Source: Paucilactobacillus suebicus DSM 5007 = KCTC 3549 (GTDB lineage: Bacteria > Bacillota > Bacilli > Lactobacillales > Lactobacillaceae). Taken from it: a stretch of DNA of 47,923 nt. Location of the stretch: NCBI RefSeq assembly GCF_001434475.1, contig NZ_AZGF01000018.1, positions 1 to 47,923 on the forward strand, read 5' to 3'. Below, piece after piece: positions 28,574 to 36,917 of the stretch. Numbering within the stretch: the first letter of the stretch is position 1; each line of letters opens with the position of its first letter. The position numbers were made by a program, and so were the translations under genes. The notes under the pieces were generated by a model, which was not told where the DNA came from, made no database searches, and was given only the letters and a program-made list of their open reading frames with translations.

Positions 28574-28582
28574 TGATATAGT
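28574..28582 (+). promoter_or_regulatory. Possible extended -10 promoter of the aldo/keto reductase gene
   Basis: TGA followed by TATAGT forms an extended -10 element about 49 bases before the start codon. No good -35 box is seen at standard spacing. Confidence 0.45.
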
Positions 28583-28630
28583 TGTGTGGTAAGAGTTTCA
28601 TTAATTTTAGTTCTTGGAGGTTGATATAAA

Positions 28631-29473
28631 ATGACTATTAACGTTCCACAAATTACTTTAAGTGATGGTAATAAAATTCCGCAGATTGGCTTTGGAACTT
28701 ACTTGTTAAACGGATTTAGCGGTGTTAATGCAATGACTAGTGCACTGGACAATGGTTATCGCTTTTTAGATTCTGCCTTTAATTATGATAACGAAGGTGC
28801 TGTTGGCGAGGCTGTTCGACGTAGCTCTGTTCCCCGTGATGAAATCACTGTGTTGTCTAAGCTTCCTGGACGCTTTCATGCCTACAATGATGCAATTCAT
28901 GCTATCCAGGAGTCCGTTTTAAGGACAGGATTAGATTATATTGACTTATACTTGATTCACTGGCCAAATCCTAATCAGGGTTTATATGTCGAGGCTTGGC
29001 AGACATTAATCGATGCACAAAGGTTTGGACTAATTAAGTCAATCGGTGTATCTAACTTCTTACCTGAACATATTGAGAAGCTACGTGAAGAAACTGGAGT
29101 TTTGCCGGTTGCAAATGAAATTGAGGTCCAACCTTATTTCAACAATCAGGCTCAGCGTGAATATAATGCTCAGCAAAACATTGCTACCATTGATTGGAGT
29201 CCAATTGGCCGAGCAAACCAAATGCTAAAAAATGAGACGATTGGTAAAATTGCTGTGGCTCATAGTCGAAGCATTGCTCAAGTAATTCTTCGTTGGGAAG
29301 TTCAATTAGGAACGGTAACGATTCCCAAGGCGACCAATCCTGCAAGACAACTTGAAAACCTAAACGTTTTCGATTTCGAGCTGACAGATGACGAAATCAA
29401 GATTATTAATTCTTTAACCAGGCCAGATGGCAGAACATCAAATCAAGATCCAGCTACGCACGAAGAATTTTAA
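28631..29473 (+). CDS. Aldo/keto reductase
   Basis: A 280-residue NADPH-dependent oxidoreductase with the TIM-barrel AKR fold. It shows IPQIGFGTYLL at the N-terminus and the catalytic tetrad in DNGYRFLDSAFNYDNE (Asp and Tyr), VLSKLPG (Lys) and YLIHWPNP (His). The cofactor-binding end has IPKATNPARQLENLNVFDFELTDDE. It reduces aldehydes or ketones; the physiological substrate is unknown. GGAGG precedes the ATG. It stands alone between xerS and dif, with its own terminator. Confidence 0.93.
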   Translation: MTINVPQITLSDGNKIPQIGFGTYLLNGFSGVNAMTSALDNGYRFLDSAFNYDNEGAVGEAVRRSSVPRDEITVLSKLPGRFHAYNDAIHAIQESVLRTGLDYIDLYLIHWPNPNQGLYVEAWQTLIDAQRFGLIKSIGVSNFLPEHIEKLREETGVLPVANEIEVQPYFNNQAQREYNAQQNIATIDWSPIGRANQMLKNETIGKIAVAHSRSIAQVILRWEVQLGTVTIPKATNPARQLENLNVFDFELTDDEIKIINSLTRPDGRTSNQDPATHEEF

Positions 29474-29490
29474 ATGTTGAAGACACCATT

Positions 29491-29517
29491 AAGCATGATC
29501 ATAAATCATGCTTTTTT
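29491..29517 (+). terminator. Terminator of the aldo/keto reductase gene
   Basis: AAGCATGAT (29491-29499) pairs perfectly with ATCATGCTT (29505-29513) around a 5-base loop, and a T-run follows. It ends 25 bases before the dif site, which keeps transcription from the left out of dif. Confidence 0.9.
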
Positions 29518-29541
29518 AGTTGAAAAGATAATATTTTTACT

Positions 29542-29569
29542 ACTTTGTATAATATATATTATGTAAACT
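29542..29569 (+). other. dif: dif chromosome-dimer resolution site
   Basis: A 28-bp site with the XerC-side arm ACTTTGTATAA (29542-29552), central region TATATA (29553-29558) and XerD-side arm TTATGTAAACT (29559-29569). From memory, the B. subtilis dif site differs at only three positions, all in the left arm, and the Firmicutes dif consensus is matched throughout. It lies in a gene-free gap between a terminator and a helicase-domain gene, at the point where gene orientation changes. Only one copy was noticed, so there is no sign of an element integrated at dif. Confidence 0.93.
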
Positions 29570-29656
29570 AGAATACGAAATTAAGTTTTTGTGTTTTCTT
29601 ATCTAACTTATCTAATTTTTTTGCTTTTAAATTTTTTAAACAAGGAATGATGTTCA

Positions 29657-30904
29657 GTGCCTCTTGAAGACTTACCCACAAGTAATACTGCGTTAAAAAA
29701 GATTGGTGCGCAGATTGAATTATCTGAAGAACAAACACAATTGGTTAATCAGATAATGAGTTTTATTTATCACAGTTACAAGATCCAAAAAACCGGAGTA
29801 TTTACCGTTTTTGGTGATGCTGGCACTGGTAAAAGTGTTGTTTTGTCTAACCTTTTCCTTAAAATTCAAACTGCTGCGAGACAAAATGCGGATAGTATTT
29901 TATTCGGGACAAGTAATTATTTTTTAGTCAATCACCCAGAAGTTCTGAAGGTATATAAATCTATTGCTGGATCAGATCAAACGTTATTAAAGAAAGACTA
30001 TCAGCGACCAACTTCATTTATAAATAAACTTGATAGATTACATCAGAATGCAGATGTGGTTGTTATCGATGAAGCACATTTATTATTGTCGAAACCAGAT
30101 CATTACAATAATTTTTACTTTGACAATCAACTTGATGAAATCATTAAAAGAGCTCGTGTTGTTGTTTTAGTGTTTGATGAAACACAGGTACTAAGAATGA
30201 AGAGCTTTTGGACTACTGAACGTTTAAAGGCACTGGTCTCCCCTTACCTGCATGATAGCTATTATCTAACCCACCAGTTTAGAATGGCTGCATCAGATGC
30301 ACTAATACAGTGGTTTAATGATTTTACTAAGAAAAAAACCATTGATCCACTTAAAAGATCAATGGTTAGAAAATATGATTTTAGAGTTTATGATGACGCA
30401 GAAAAAATGCATCAAGAAATTATTAACCGAAATTCTGAAGTTGGTTTATCTAGAATATTGGCTACTTCGGGTTATCCATCAACTCTCGATGGTGGCAAGC
30501 ATTATATCCGTGAAGGAAACTTTAAAATGCCGTGGGACCAATATAATTACACAAGTACCCCATGGGCTGAGTTGCCACAAACAATTGATGAAGTTGGTTC
30601 GATTTATACGTGTCAGGGATTTGACTTAAACTATTCGGGGATTATTATTGGGCCACCCTTCAGTCTGGTTTCCGGCAGTAATCAAATTCAAATCAATCTT
30701 GATAAATACACTGACATGGAAGCATTTAAGAAACGAACTGATCTTACTGATCCAGATCGGATTAAAATTGTTGAAGAAAAAATGGTTCTAAATTCTCTGA
30801 ATGTACTATTTAAACGTGGGATCATGGGGACCTATATTTACGCCCATGATCCTCAACTGAGACAAAAATTGATTGAACTTTACAATAATATAAAACCCAA
30901 CTGA
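29657..30904 (+). CDS. DUF2075 / Schlafen group 3-like helicase-domain protein
   Basis: A 415-residue P-loop protein. Walker A is FGDAGTGKSVVLSNL (residues 53-60 carry the loop) and Walker B is VVVIDEAHLL with DEAH at 138-141. Later motifs include VLVFDETQVLR, YYLTHQFRMAASDALIQWFNDF and DEVGSIYTCQGFDLNYSGIIIG, where the CQGFD segment resembles a superfamily 1 helicase motif. This is the layout of the DUF2075 family (Schlafen group 3-like DNA/RNA helicase domain). No nuclease domain is seen. GTG 29657 is preceded by AAGGAA. It begins 87 bases from dif. The function is unknown; involvement in DNA or RNA metabolism is inferred. Confidence 0.8.
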   Translation: MPLEDLPTSNTALKKIGAQIELSEEQTQLVNQIMSFIYHSYKIQKTGVFTVFGDAGTGKSVVLSNLFLKIQTAARQNADSILFGTSNYFLVNHPEVLKVYKSIAGSDQTLLKKDYQRPTSFINKLDRLHQNADVVVIDEAHLLLSKPDHYNNFYFDNQLDEIIKRARVVVLVFDETQVLRMKSFWTTERLKALVSPYLHDSYYLTHQFRMAASDALIQWFNDFTKKKTIDPLKRSMVRKYDFRVYDDAEKMHQEIINRNSEVGLSRILATSGYPSTLDGGKHYIREGNFKMPWDQYNYTSTPWAELPQTIDEVGSIYTCQGFDLNYSGIIIGPPFSLVSGSNQIQINLDKYTDMEAFKKRTDLTDPDRIKIVEEKMVLNSLNVLFKRGIMGTYIYAHDPQLRQKLIELYNNIKPN

Positions 30905-30926
30905 CTAGCTTGTCAGTTGGGTTCGT
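30894..30926. terminator. Terminator of the helicase-domain gene
   Basis: AACCCAACTGAC (30894-30905) pairs perfectly with GTCAGTTGGGTT (30912-30923) around a 6-base loop. The stop codon of the gene lies within the left arm. Confidence 0.85.
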
Positions 30927-30965
30927 TTGATTATTAGAATAATAGCTATAATTATTTAATATTAA

Positions 30966-31838
30966 TTAATCTTCTACGTTGATATCTTTCATCCAAGCGA
31001 TGGCCAAAGCCTTTTCACCTAGATGGGTGCCAATAACCGGGCCAAAATAGCTGATTTCAAACGGAATATCAGGATACTTTGCAGTTAATTTATCACGCCA
31101 TTTAATGGCCGCTGGCTCATCGTTTGCGTGGATAATGATTGCTCTTACAGGATAATCATCTTTAGACACGGATTCATCAAAAATTTCCTCACATCTGAGC
31201 AATGCTTTTTTCGTGGAACGAACTTTTTCAAAAGCTTCAATTGCATGAGATTGTGTGTGCATGGTCAACAGTGGTTTAATTTTTAGAAGTGAACCAATGA
31301 AAGCCGACGCATTAGATAATCTGCCTCCACGCACTAAATTTTGCAGATCATCAACGACAAATACGTTGTTGATTGTTGATCTAATTTCATCCAATTTAGA
31401 TATAATTTCTTCCATTGGACGACCTTGACGAGCCAACTTTGCAGCTTCTAAAGCCAAGTAACCCATCAATTTAACGGTAACTTGTGAATCATATGGGAAA
31501 ACTTTTATGTTTGATGATAACTGTTCGTTGATCTGCGTCAAACTGTTATAGAATCCCGAAATGGTACTCGACAAATGAATACTAATAACCTGATCGTATC
31601 CCTTTTCAGCCAGACCATCGTAAAGTGAAATCATTTCTCCAAGCGGTGGTTGAGATGTACTAGGAAACGAACTTGAATTTTTTAATTTATCATAAAACTC
31701 ACTTGTTGTGATATCGATGCCTTCACGATAACTCTGTCCATCAATTACTACTGGAATCGGGACAACTTTGATATCATTTTCGGCGACCTCTTCATCAGTG
31801 AGATATGCGGTGCTGTCAGTCACAACAGCAATTTTCAT
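30966..31838 (-). CDS. DegV family fatty-acid-binding protein (FakB-like), second copy
   Basis: A 290-residue DegV-fold protein: MKIAVVTDSTAYLTDEEVAE at the N-terminus, SFPSTSQPPLGE and LSSTISGFYNSL for the acyl pocket, and VRGGRLSNASAFIGSLLKIKP late. As with the first copy, a role in binding a fatty acid for FakA is inferred from the family. I chose ATG 31838 because GGAGG lies nine bases upstream in the transcript; the longer frame from 31856 places this RBS inside the coding region. Different FakB copies often prefer different acyl chains, which could explain two copies. It stands alone on the minus strand. Confidence 0.92.
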   Translation of the reverse strand: MKIAVVTDSTAYLTDEEVAENDIKVVPIPVVIDGQSYREGIDITTSEFYDKLKNSSSFPSTSQPPLGEMISLYDGLAEKGYDQVISIHLSSTISGFYNSLTQINEQLSSNIKVFPYDSQVTVKLMGYLALEAAKLARQGRPMEEIISKLDEIRSTINNVFVVDDLQNLVRGGRLSNASAFIGSLLKIKPLLTMHTQSHAIEAFEKVRSTKKALLRCEEIFDESVSKDDYPVRAIIIHANDEPAAIKWRDKLTAKYPDIPFEISYFGPVIGTHLGEKALAIAWMKDINVED

Positions 31839-32017
31839 TATAATTCCTCCACTCATTAGTGACTATTTACAGTGTAAATTTATCATAACGATATCAACCT
31901 AAAATATCTTAACCATACTAGGTTAGCATAGTTTACTATTTTAACCAACATAAATGAATAATTAACTTGTAAAATTAACTGTTTCTTATTTCTTTTACTA
32001 ATTTTTCTTATGCAATA

Positions 32018-32443
32018 TTATCGTTTAGAAACAACTCTGGCCATACTTTTGTCCAATCGATTTAACAAAATATGTAATAAATTAGTTTCTTCGTCAGTCC
32101 ATCTATCAAAAACCATGTTTGATAATTGTTGGAAAGATTCATTAATATTGGTAGCAGCATTCTGCCCTAATTCGGAGACAGAATATACCAGTTGCCGTTT
32201 GTCTTTACCAGTTGGCGTTTTGATCAGCATTTCCTTTTTGACCAAGTTTTTAAGTTGACGGCTAAGTGTTGATGTATCCAATTTAGTTTCTTGTGAGAGT
32301 TTTTCTTGTGTGTCGAATCCATCTATAATATTAATTAACAATTGCCATTCGGCAATTGTTAAATTGACATGTTTGGTAATGAGGACTAATGCACTTTTAT
32401 AGTTCTTTTCAATATCTCGTAGAGCAACTAAACTTTCTTTCAT
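32018..32443 (-). CDS. MarR family transcriptional regulator
   Basis: A 141-residue winged-helix regulator. The DNA-binding part shows LTIAEWQLLINIIDGFDTQEKLSQETKLDTSTLSRQLKNLVKK, and the wing is TPTGKDKRQLVYSVSELG. The dimerisation helices are at both ends. AGGGGA precedes the ATG. It is divergent from rqcH, and the gap contains two 13-base direct repeats that cover its own predicted promoter. This suggests autoregulation. The ligand is unknown. Confidence 0.92.
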   Translation of the reverse strand: MKESLVALRDIEKNYKSALVLITKHVNLTIAEWQLLINIIDGFDTQEKLSQETKLDTSTLSRQLKNLVKKEMLIKTPTGKDKRQLVYSVSELGQNAATNINESFQQLSNMVFDRWTDEETNLLHILLNRLDKSMARVVSKR

Positions 32444-32493
32444 TTTGATCCCCTATTTCCTAAATAGTTGTTTAAAGTTAAAATAAATTCTAT

Positions 32494-32527
32494 TTGCATT
32501 ATACAATATTGAAATTGCATTGTACAA
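32494..32527 (-). promoter_or_regulatory. marR promoter with two direct-repeat operator elements
   Basis: TTGCATTATACAA (32494-32506) and TTGCATTGTACAA (32515-32527) are 21 bases apart, two helical turns. On the minus strand the right copy contains a -35-like TTGTAC and the left one a perfect TATAAT, 18 bases apart. The repeats therefore sit exactly on the predicted marR promoter, as an autoregulatory operator would. The right copy contains the palindrome TTGTACAA. Confidence 0.6.
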
Positions 32528-32541
32528 CCAAATTTTATTTT

Positions 32542-32570
32542 TTGTACTATTTTATAATTATGGGTATAAT
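32542..32570 (+). promoter_or_regulatory. Predicted promoter of rqcH
   Basis: TTGTAC (32542-32547) and a perfect TATAAT (32565-32570) are 17 bases apart. The -35 box shares the TTGTAC core with the adjacent operator-like repeats. Confidence 0.65.
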
Positions 32571-32606
32571 TATTGATTGACGAATCGCTTTAGGAGGTAG
32601 AAAACA

Positions 32607-34313
32607 ATGGCTTTTGATGGTTTTTTTACACACGCAATCGTGCGTGAATTAAATGATCAGTTGGCTACTGGTAGAGTTGCTAGAATTCACCAGCCCTATC
32701 CAGCAGAAATGATACTTGTTATCCGGGCTCACAGACATAATTATAATTTATTGCTTTCTGCGAATCCCACGTATCCACGAATTCAAATTACAGATGTTCC
32801 ATTTAAAAACCCGCCAACGCCTACTAATTTTACAATGACCATGCGTAAGTTTTTGGAAGGTGCAATTGTTAAATCAATTGAACAAGTGGATAATGATCGA
32901 ATTATTAAAATTACATTTACAACCAGGGACGAACTGGGAGATGATCAAGAGCTTACTATTGTAAGTGAAATTATGGCACGACATAGTAATATTTCATTGG
33001 TTAGTGTAAAAACGGGTAAAATTATTGATGTCATAAAACATGTTGGTTCTGATCAGAACAGGTACAGAACTTTGTTGCCAGGTGCAACGTTTATCATGGC
33101 ACCAAAGCAGGATAAGCTTAATCCGTTTATTGCAAATCAAGAATACGCTCAATTGGCACGCAGAGCTGAAGATGTAAGTGAATTTTCTAAACAGTTACAA
33201 CAAGCATATCAGGGACTAGGCACACAAACTTCACGAGAATTAGCGTTTGAATTGTTAAATGGAGACAACGTTCCTGAGGCTTACCAGAAATTTTTGTTTA
33301 ACTTTGATCACCCTACACCGACTATGATTACACTTCCAAATAGCAAAGTTGATTTTGCTGCGTATGAACCGCAAAATCTTGTTGAAGGCACAAAGCTTCA
33401 GCAATTTGATACACTGTCTGAGTTACTAGACGGGTACTATGCTAGTAAATCTCAGCATGATCGTACACGGCAATCAGCTAGCGAATTAATACGTGTGATT
33501 AATAATGAATTAAAGAAAAACAAAAATAAAGTTAAGAAATTGAACCGGACACTTAAAGAAACCGAAAAAGCTGATGATTTTAGAATTCGTGGCGAGATTT
33601 TGACCACGTACCTTCACGAAGTAAAGCCACTCATGACAGAAATTGAATTGCCTAACTTCTATGATGACAATCATCCAATACAGATTGAGCTATCTAATCA
33701 ATTATCTCCTTCTCGTAATGCCCAGAGATATTTTACTAAGTATCAAAAATTGAAAAACGCCGTTGGTCATGTTAATGAACAGTTAAAAATCACCAATGCC
33801 GAAATTAATTATTTAGAAAACATTCAATCGCAAATTGAGCTGGCTGACCCTGAGGATACCAAAGAAATCAAGCTTGAACTGCAGCAGCAAGGATATTTGA
33901 GAATCAAAAAGTCAAATAATCGCAAAAAGAATCGTGTGACGATTAGTAAACCTGAAGAATTTGTGTCTACTGATGGGACTTCTATCTTGGTTGGAAAAAA
34001 CAATCTCCAAAATGATCGTCTATCTTTGAAGATTGCAAATAAAAATGATATTTGGCTCCATGTTAAGGATATCCCTGGTTCTCATGTAGTTATTAGAGAT
34101 AGTGAGCCCACTGAAGAAACCATTAATGAAGCAGCACAGCTGGCAGCATACTACTCTAAGGGACGTGACTCTGCACATGTTCCGGTTGATTATTTGCCGG
34201 TTAGAAAATTGAGAAAACCCAACGGTAGTAAACCTGGTTTTGTGATTTTCGAAGGACAAACAACAATTTATGTCACACCTGACAGTAAAATTGTTGAAAA
34301 ATTAAAAAAATAG
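32607..34313 (+). CDS. rqcH: RqcH / NFACT family ribosome quality-control protein
   Basis: A 568-residue NFACT protein, long annotated as fibronectin-binding protein A. In bacteria RqcH binds stalled 50S subunits and adds C-terminal alanine tails to mark the chain for decay. The NFACT-N domain begins FDGFFTHAIVRELNDQLATGRVARIHQPYP. It is followed by a HhH-like part and a central coiled coil (about 285-420). The NFACT-R domain has NNLQNDRLSLKIANKNDIWLHVKDIPGSHVVIR and ends with RKLRKPNGSKPGFVIFEGQTTIYV. AGGAGG precedes the ATG. It has a consensus promoter and is monocistronic. Confidence 0.95.
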   Translation: MAFDGFFTHAIVRELNDQLATGRVARIHQPYPAEMILVIRAHRHNYNLLLSANPTYPRIQITDVPFKNPPTPTNFTMTMRKFLEGAIVKSIEQVDNDRIIKITFTTRDELGDDQELTIVSEIMARHSNISLVSVKTGKIIDVIKHVGSDQNRYRTLLPGATFIMAPKQDKLNPFIANQEYAQLARRAEDVSEFSKQLQQAYQGLGTQTSRELAFELLNGDNVPEAYQKFLFNFDHPTPTMITLPNSKVDFAAYEPQNLVEGTKLQQFDTLSELLDGYYASKSQHDRTRQSASELIRVINNELKKNKNKVKKLNRTLKETEKADDFRIRGEILTTYLHEVKPLMTEIELPNFYDDNHPIQIELSNQLSPSRNAQRYFTKYQKLKNAVGHVNEQLKITNAEINYLENIQSQIELADPEDTKEIKLELQQQGYLRIKKSNNRKKNRVTISKPEEFVSTDGTSILVGKNNLQNDRLSLKIANKNDIWLHVKDIPGSHVVIRDSEPTEETINEAAQLAAYYSKGRDSAHVPVDYLPVRKLRKPNGSKPGFVIFEGQTTIYVTPDSKIVEKLKK

Positions 34314-34314
34314 C

Positions 34315-34356
34315 AAAAAAATGAATTACCACTAAATTGAAGTGGCAATTCATTTT
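34315..34356. terminator. Bidirectional terminator between rqcH and carB
   Basis: AATGAATTACCACT pairs, with one A-C mismatch, with AGTGGCAATTCATT. It has an A-run on the left and a T-run on the right. It serves the convergent ends of rqcH and carB, four bases from the carB stop. Confidence 0.85.
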
Positions 34357-34359
34357 TAA

Positions 34360-36915
34360 TTACATAAACGATCCATCATGAAATTGGAAGGCGCCTTTAA
34401 CATTCAATCTTTTGAGTGTATCAGTTAAACCATTGCCAAATGCCATTTCTGCACCTAAAACGTTGGTTGATTGACTAGTTTCACCAAATAAATGAAGAGC
34501 TTTAAATGGGAATGTTGCGGCAAATGCAGCTGTTTGATCTGGATGTAGTCCAGTAAGCTGACTGACTGTTTGTTCATCAAGTGTATTGTCAGCCAAGTTT
34601 ATTGCAATTTTTACTAGATCTGTGTTTAATGCTTTGGATAAAAAAGCTATTTCAGTTAATGGAACAACCCTAGTTTGTTCAACGTGAATTCTATTTGTTT
34701 TAACAAACAATGTTTGATAAATACCTGCCTGGTTTTGCCCTGAAATGTGTTCGGTACCTTGCATTTCAATTTCACTTTGATCAGATTCTTCCATGTTAGC
34801 TGGAAACACCATGGCCGTTGGTTCTCCAAAGCCACTTTGACTTTGAATTAGGTACGATGTGATTCCTAATGGCCAGACGTTTTCACCGTCAAACAATGCT
34901 GTAAAACTGAATTCTGGACCATTTGATAAGTGTGGTGACAGTTTACCGCTTTGGGGTAAAAATTTGAGTGGTAAGTGATATTGATCTAACTCTTGTATTA
35001 GACGTTGTCTGACCCTTGGTACATAAATGACATCAGGATTTTCAATTTTAGCTAAAAAAACTAAATCAGATGTTTCAATTGGCTCAGAGTATATTTTATC
35101 TGCCAAAATGCAGTTCATGGAAACAGCACTAGGGTTATTGTTAATTAGAATTGTCTCATAACCTTGACGCTTTAGTTCTTGAAGTGTTGCAGCCGTATAA
35201 TAATCAGCTGCTCCAGCATTTCCGAGACGGAATCCACCTGCACCAACAACTATCGCTTTTTTTGCATTTGAAGGTTGCGATTCAGTTTCACTTTCAAAGG
35301 TCGAGTAAAAAATACCCGTGTGTTGTTCGAATTCACCAGCTGATGGATCAATTTCTTTATATACTGGGAAAATATTGTTTTCACTTCTTAGATTCGTAAC
35401 ATCTATTTCTTCCTGATTCCACAACTGGCTGATCATCCAATCGCTATAACCGTAGTACTTAGCTTTTTTTAGAATTACTAAGTCACCCGGATTATCAGCC
35501 ACATCTGATTGCAAACGATGTAGCTTTTTTAATTTATAAAAGTAGTAAGGATCAATTTTTGTTAATTCAGCAAGCTCGTTTGTTGAATAGCCACGTTTCA
35601 GTGCTTCTAGTAGAAGAATGATTCTGTTGGCTCGGGGATGAATCAGTCGTTGAACAATTTGATCGTCAGATAACTGCTCATTTTCTGCAATATTGAATGC
35701 GTCAGTATGGAAGTGAGCAGCCCTTAAAGCTTTAATTAAAGCTTCCTCAGTACTTCTACCTATTCCCATCGTTGAACCCGTCGAACGCATCTGTGTTCCA
35801 AGTCGTTGATTTGAGTCAGGAAGTACATCAAATGGCCAGATTGGCACTCTAGCCGCAATATGATCCATACTTGGCTCAATTAAGGCACTTTGATACGTGA
35901 AATTATCAGGAAGTTTAATTTCAGATAAAACTTTACCCATAAAAAGATTGGCACAAACTAACGCCAACGGATAGCCAGTTGCTTTAGCTGCAAATGATGT
36001 AATTCTGTCAAAGTAAGGACTGTTTTTAATAACATAAAAATTTCCATTTGACGGATTAAGCGCAAACTGCACGTGATTAATGCCAACAATTCTAAGCTTT
36101 CTTGTTACGGACAGTGCCACGTCTCTAATTCGCTGATATTCGCGGTCAAGGAGCGTCTGTGTCGGAGTAAAAGCAATTGAATCACCAGCGTGAATACCAA
36201 TTGGATCGAAGTCCTCAACGCCAGCAACTTGAAGCATCGTGCCAAGGCGGTCTCTCAAAACTACGACTTCGATTTCTTTATAACCAGCAATGCTTTGTTG
36301 GACCATTGCCTGACCCACTCTGGACTGCCCCAGCGCAATATTAATTGCATCGGCAAGCTCATTTGTGTCGTGGCAAGTTCTTCTAGTAAGGCTTCCCTGA
36401 GGTGCAACCGGTTTTACGATAACTGGGAAGCCTGTCGAGCGAGTTAGTTCAACTGCAGCTTCGAAGCTATTAACAGACTGCGCCGTAATTGTTGGTGCTT
36501 GCATTTGTTTTAACGTTTGATTTAAAAGAACTGGGTTATTGAGTTGCCGAATTGTTGCTTCGGGGACACCCAATAAAGAAATATTCATTTCTCTAAGAAT
36601 CCCAGTCTCCATTAATTCTTCAATTAGACGAAGGCTGTTAATGCCACCAAGATTTGGTAAAATTGCTGTCGGATGGTATTTTTTAATCACATAAATTAAA
36701 TTCTTGATGGTCAAAGGTAAAATACAAGAATGATCAACGGCATTACTGTTACCAAGAGAAAAGGAAAACGGATTGTTATCCATTAAGATTGTTTCTACAC
36801 CAGCACTTTTGAGGTTAGTCGTTATTTGAAAAATAGCGGAATCTATTTCAGTCTCATGATTAATTTCGTCGGCACCACCGCCCAAAATTAAAATTTTTGA
36901 ATTTTTAGAATTCAC
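34360..36915 (-). CDS. CarB-like protein, shortened and apparently catalytically inactive
   Basis: An 851-residue relative of the carbamoyl-phosphate synthetase large subunit, which normally has about 1060 residues. The first ATP-grasp half is recognisable (QQSIAGYKEIEVVVLRD, VEDFDPIGIHAGDSIAFTP, RLGTQMRSTGSTMGIGR). The oligomerisation domain (about 410-540, ending FEQHTGIFYSTFE) and the second pre-grasp domain (GYETILINNNPSAVS, 585-599) are also clear. The glycine-rich ATP loop is replaced by VAPQGSLTRR. The metal-binding segment usually read as IEVNPRVSR is IKNSPYFDR (296-304), losing Glu, Asn and Arg. After residue 633 the second ATP-grasp is largely deleted, and the allosteric domain is absent. 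The frame is intact with no frameshift. It follows carA by two bases. Confidence 0.85.
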   Translation of the reverse strand: MNSKNSKILILGGGADEINHETEIDSAIFQITTNLKSAGVETILMDNNPFSFSLGNSNAVDHSCILPLTIKNLIYVIKKYHPTAILPNLGGINSLRLIEELMETGILREMNISLLGVPEATIRQLNNPVLLNQTLKQMQAPTITAQSVNSFEAAVELTRSTGFPVIVKPVAPQGSLTRRTCHDTNELADAINIALGQSRVGQAMVQQSIAGYKEIEVVVLRDRLGTMLQVAGVEDFDPIGIHAGDSIAFTPTQTLLDREYQRIRDVALSVTRKLRIVGINHVQFALNPSNGNFYVIKNSPYFDRITSFAAKATGYPLALVCANLFMGKVLSEIKLPDNFTYQSALIEPSMDHIAARVPIWPFDVLPDSNQRLGTQMRSTGSTMGIGRSTEEALIKALRAAHFHTDAFNIAENEQLSDDQIVQRLIHPRANRIILLLEALKRGYSTNELAELTKIDPYYFYKLKKLHRLQSDVADNPGDLVILKKAKYYGYSDWMISQLWNQEEIDVTNLRSENNIFPVYKEIDPSAGEFEQHTGIFYSTFESETESQPSNAKKAIVVGAGGFRLGNAGAADYYTAATLQELKRQGYETILINNNPSAVSMNCILADKIYSEPIETSDLVFLAKIENPDVIYVPRVRQRLIQELDQYHLPLKFLPQSGKLSPHLSNGPEFSFTALFDGENVWPLGITSYLIQSQSGFGEPTAMVFPANMEESDQSEIEMQGTEHISGQNQAGIYQTLFVKTNRIHVEQTRVVPLTEIAFLSKALNTDLVKIAINLADNTLDEQTVSQLTGLHPDQTAAFAATFPFKALHLFGETSQSTNVLGAEMAFGNGLTDTLKRLNVKGAFQFHDGSFM

Positions 36916-36917
36916 AA

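Noticed and set aside
29542-30965. An element integrated at dif (second dif copy around the helicase-domain gene)
   Set aside because: I looked for the TTATGTAAACT arm after the gene and did not find it. A single dif does not support integration.
34360-36915. Frameshift or sequencing error as the reason for the short CarB
   Set aside because: The frame is continuous, similarity continues past the missing parts to residues near 820-840, and a terminator follows the stop at once. No extra coding for the allosteric domain lies downstream.
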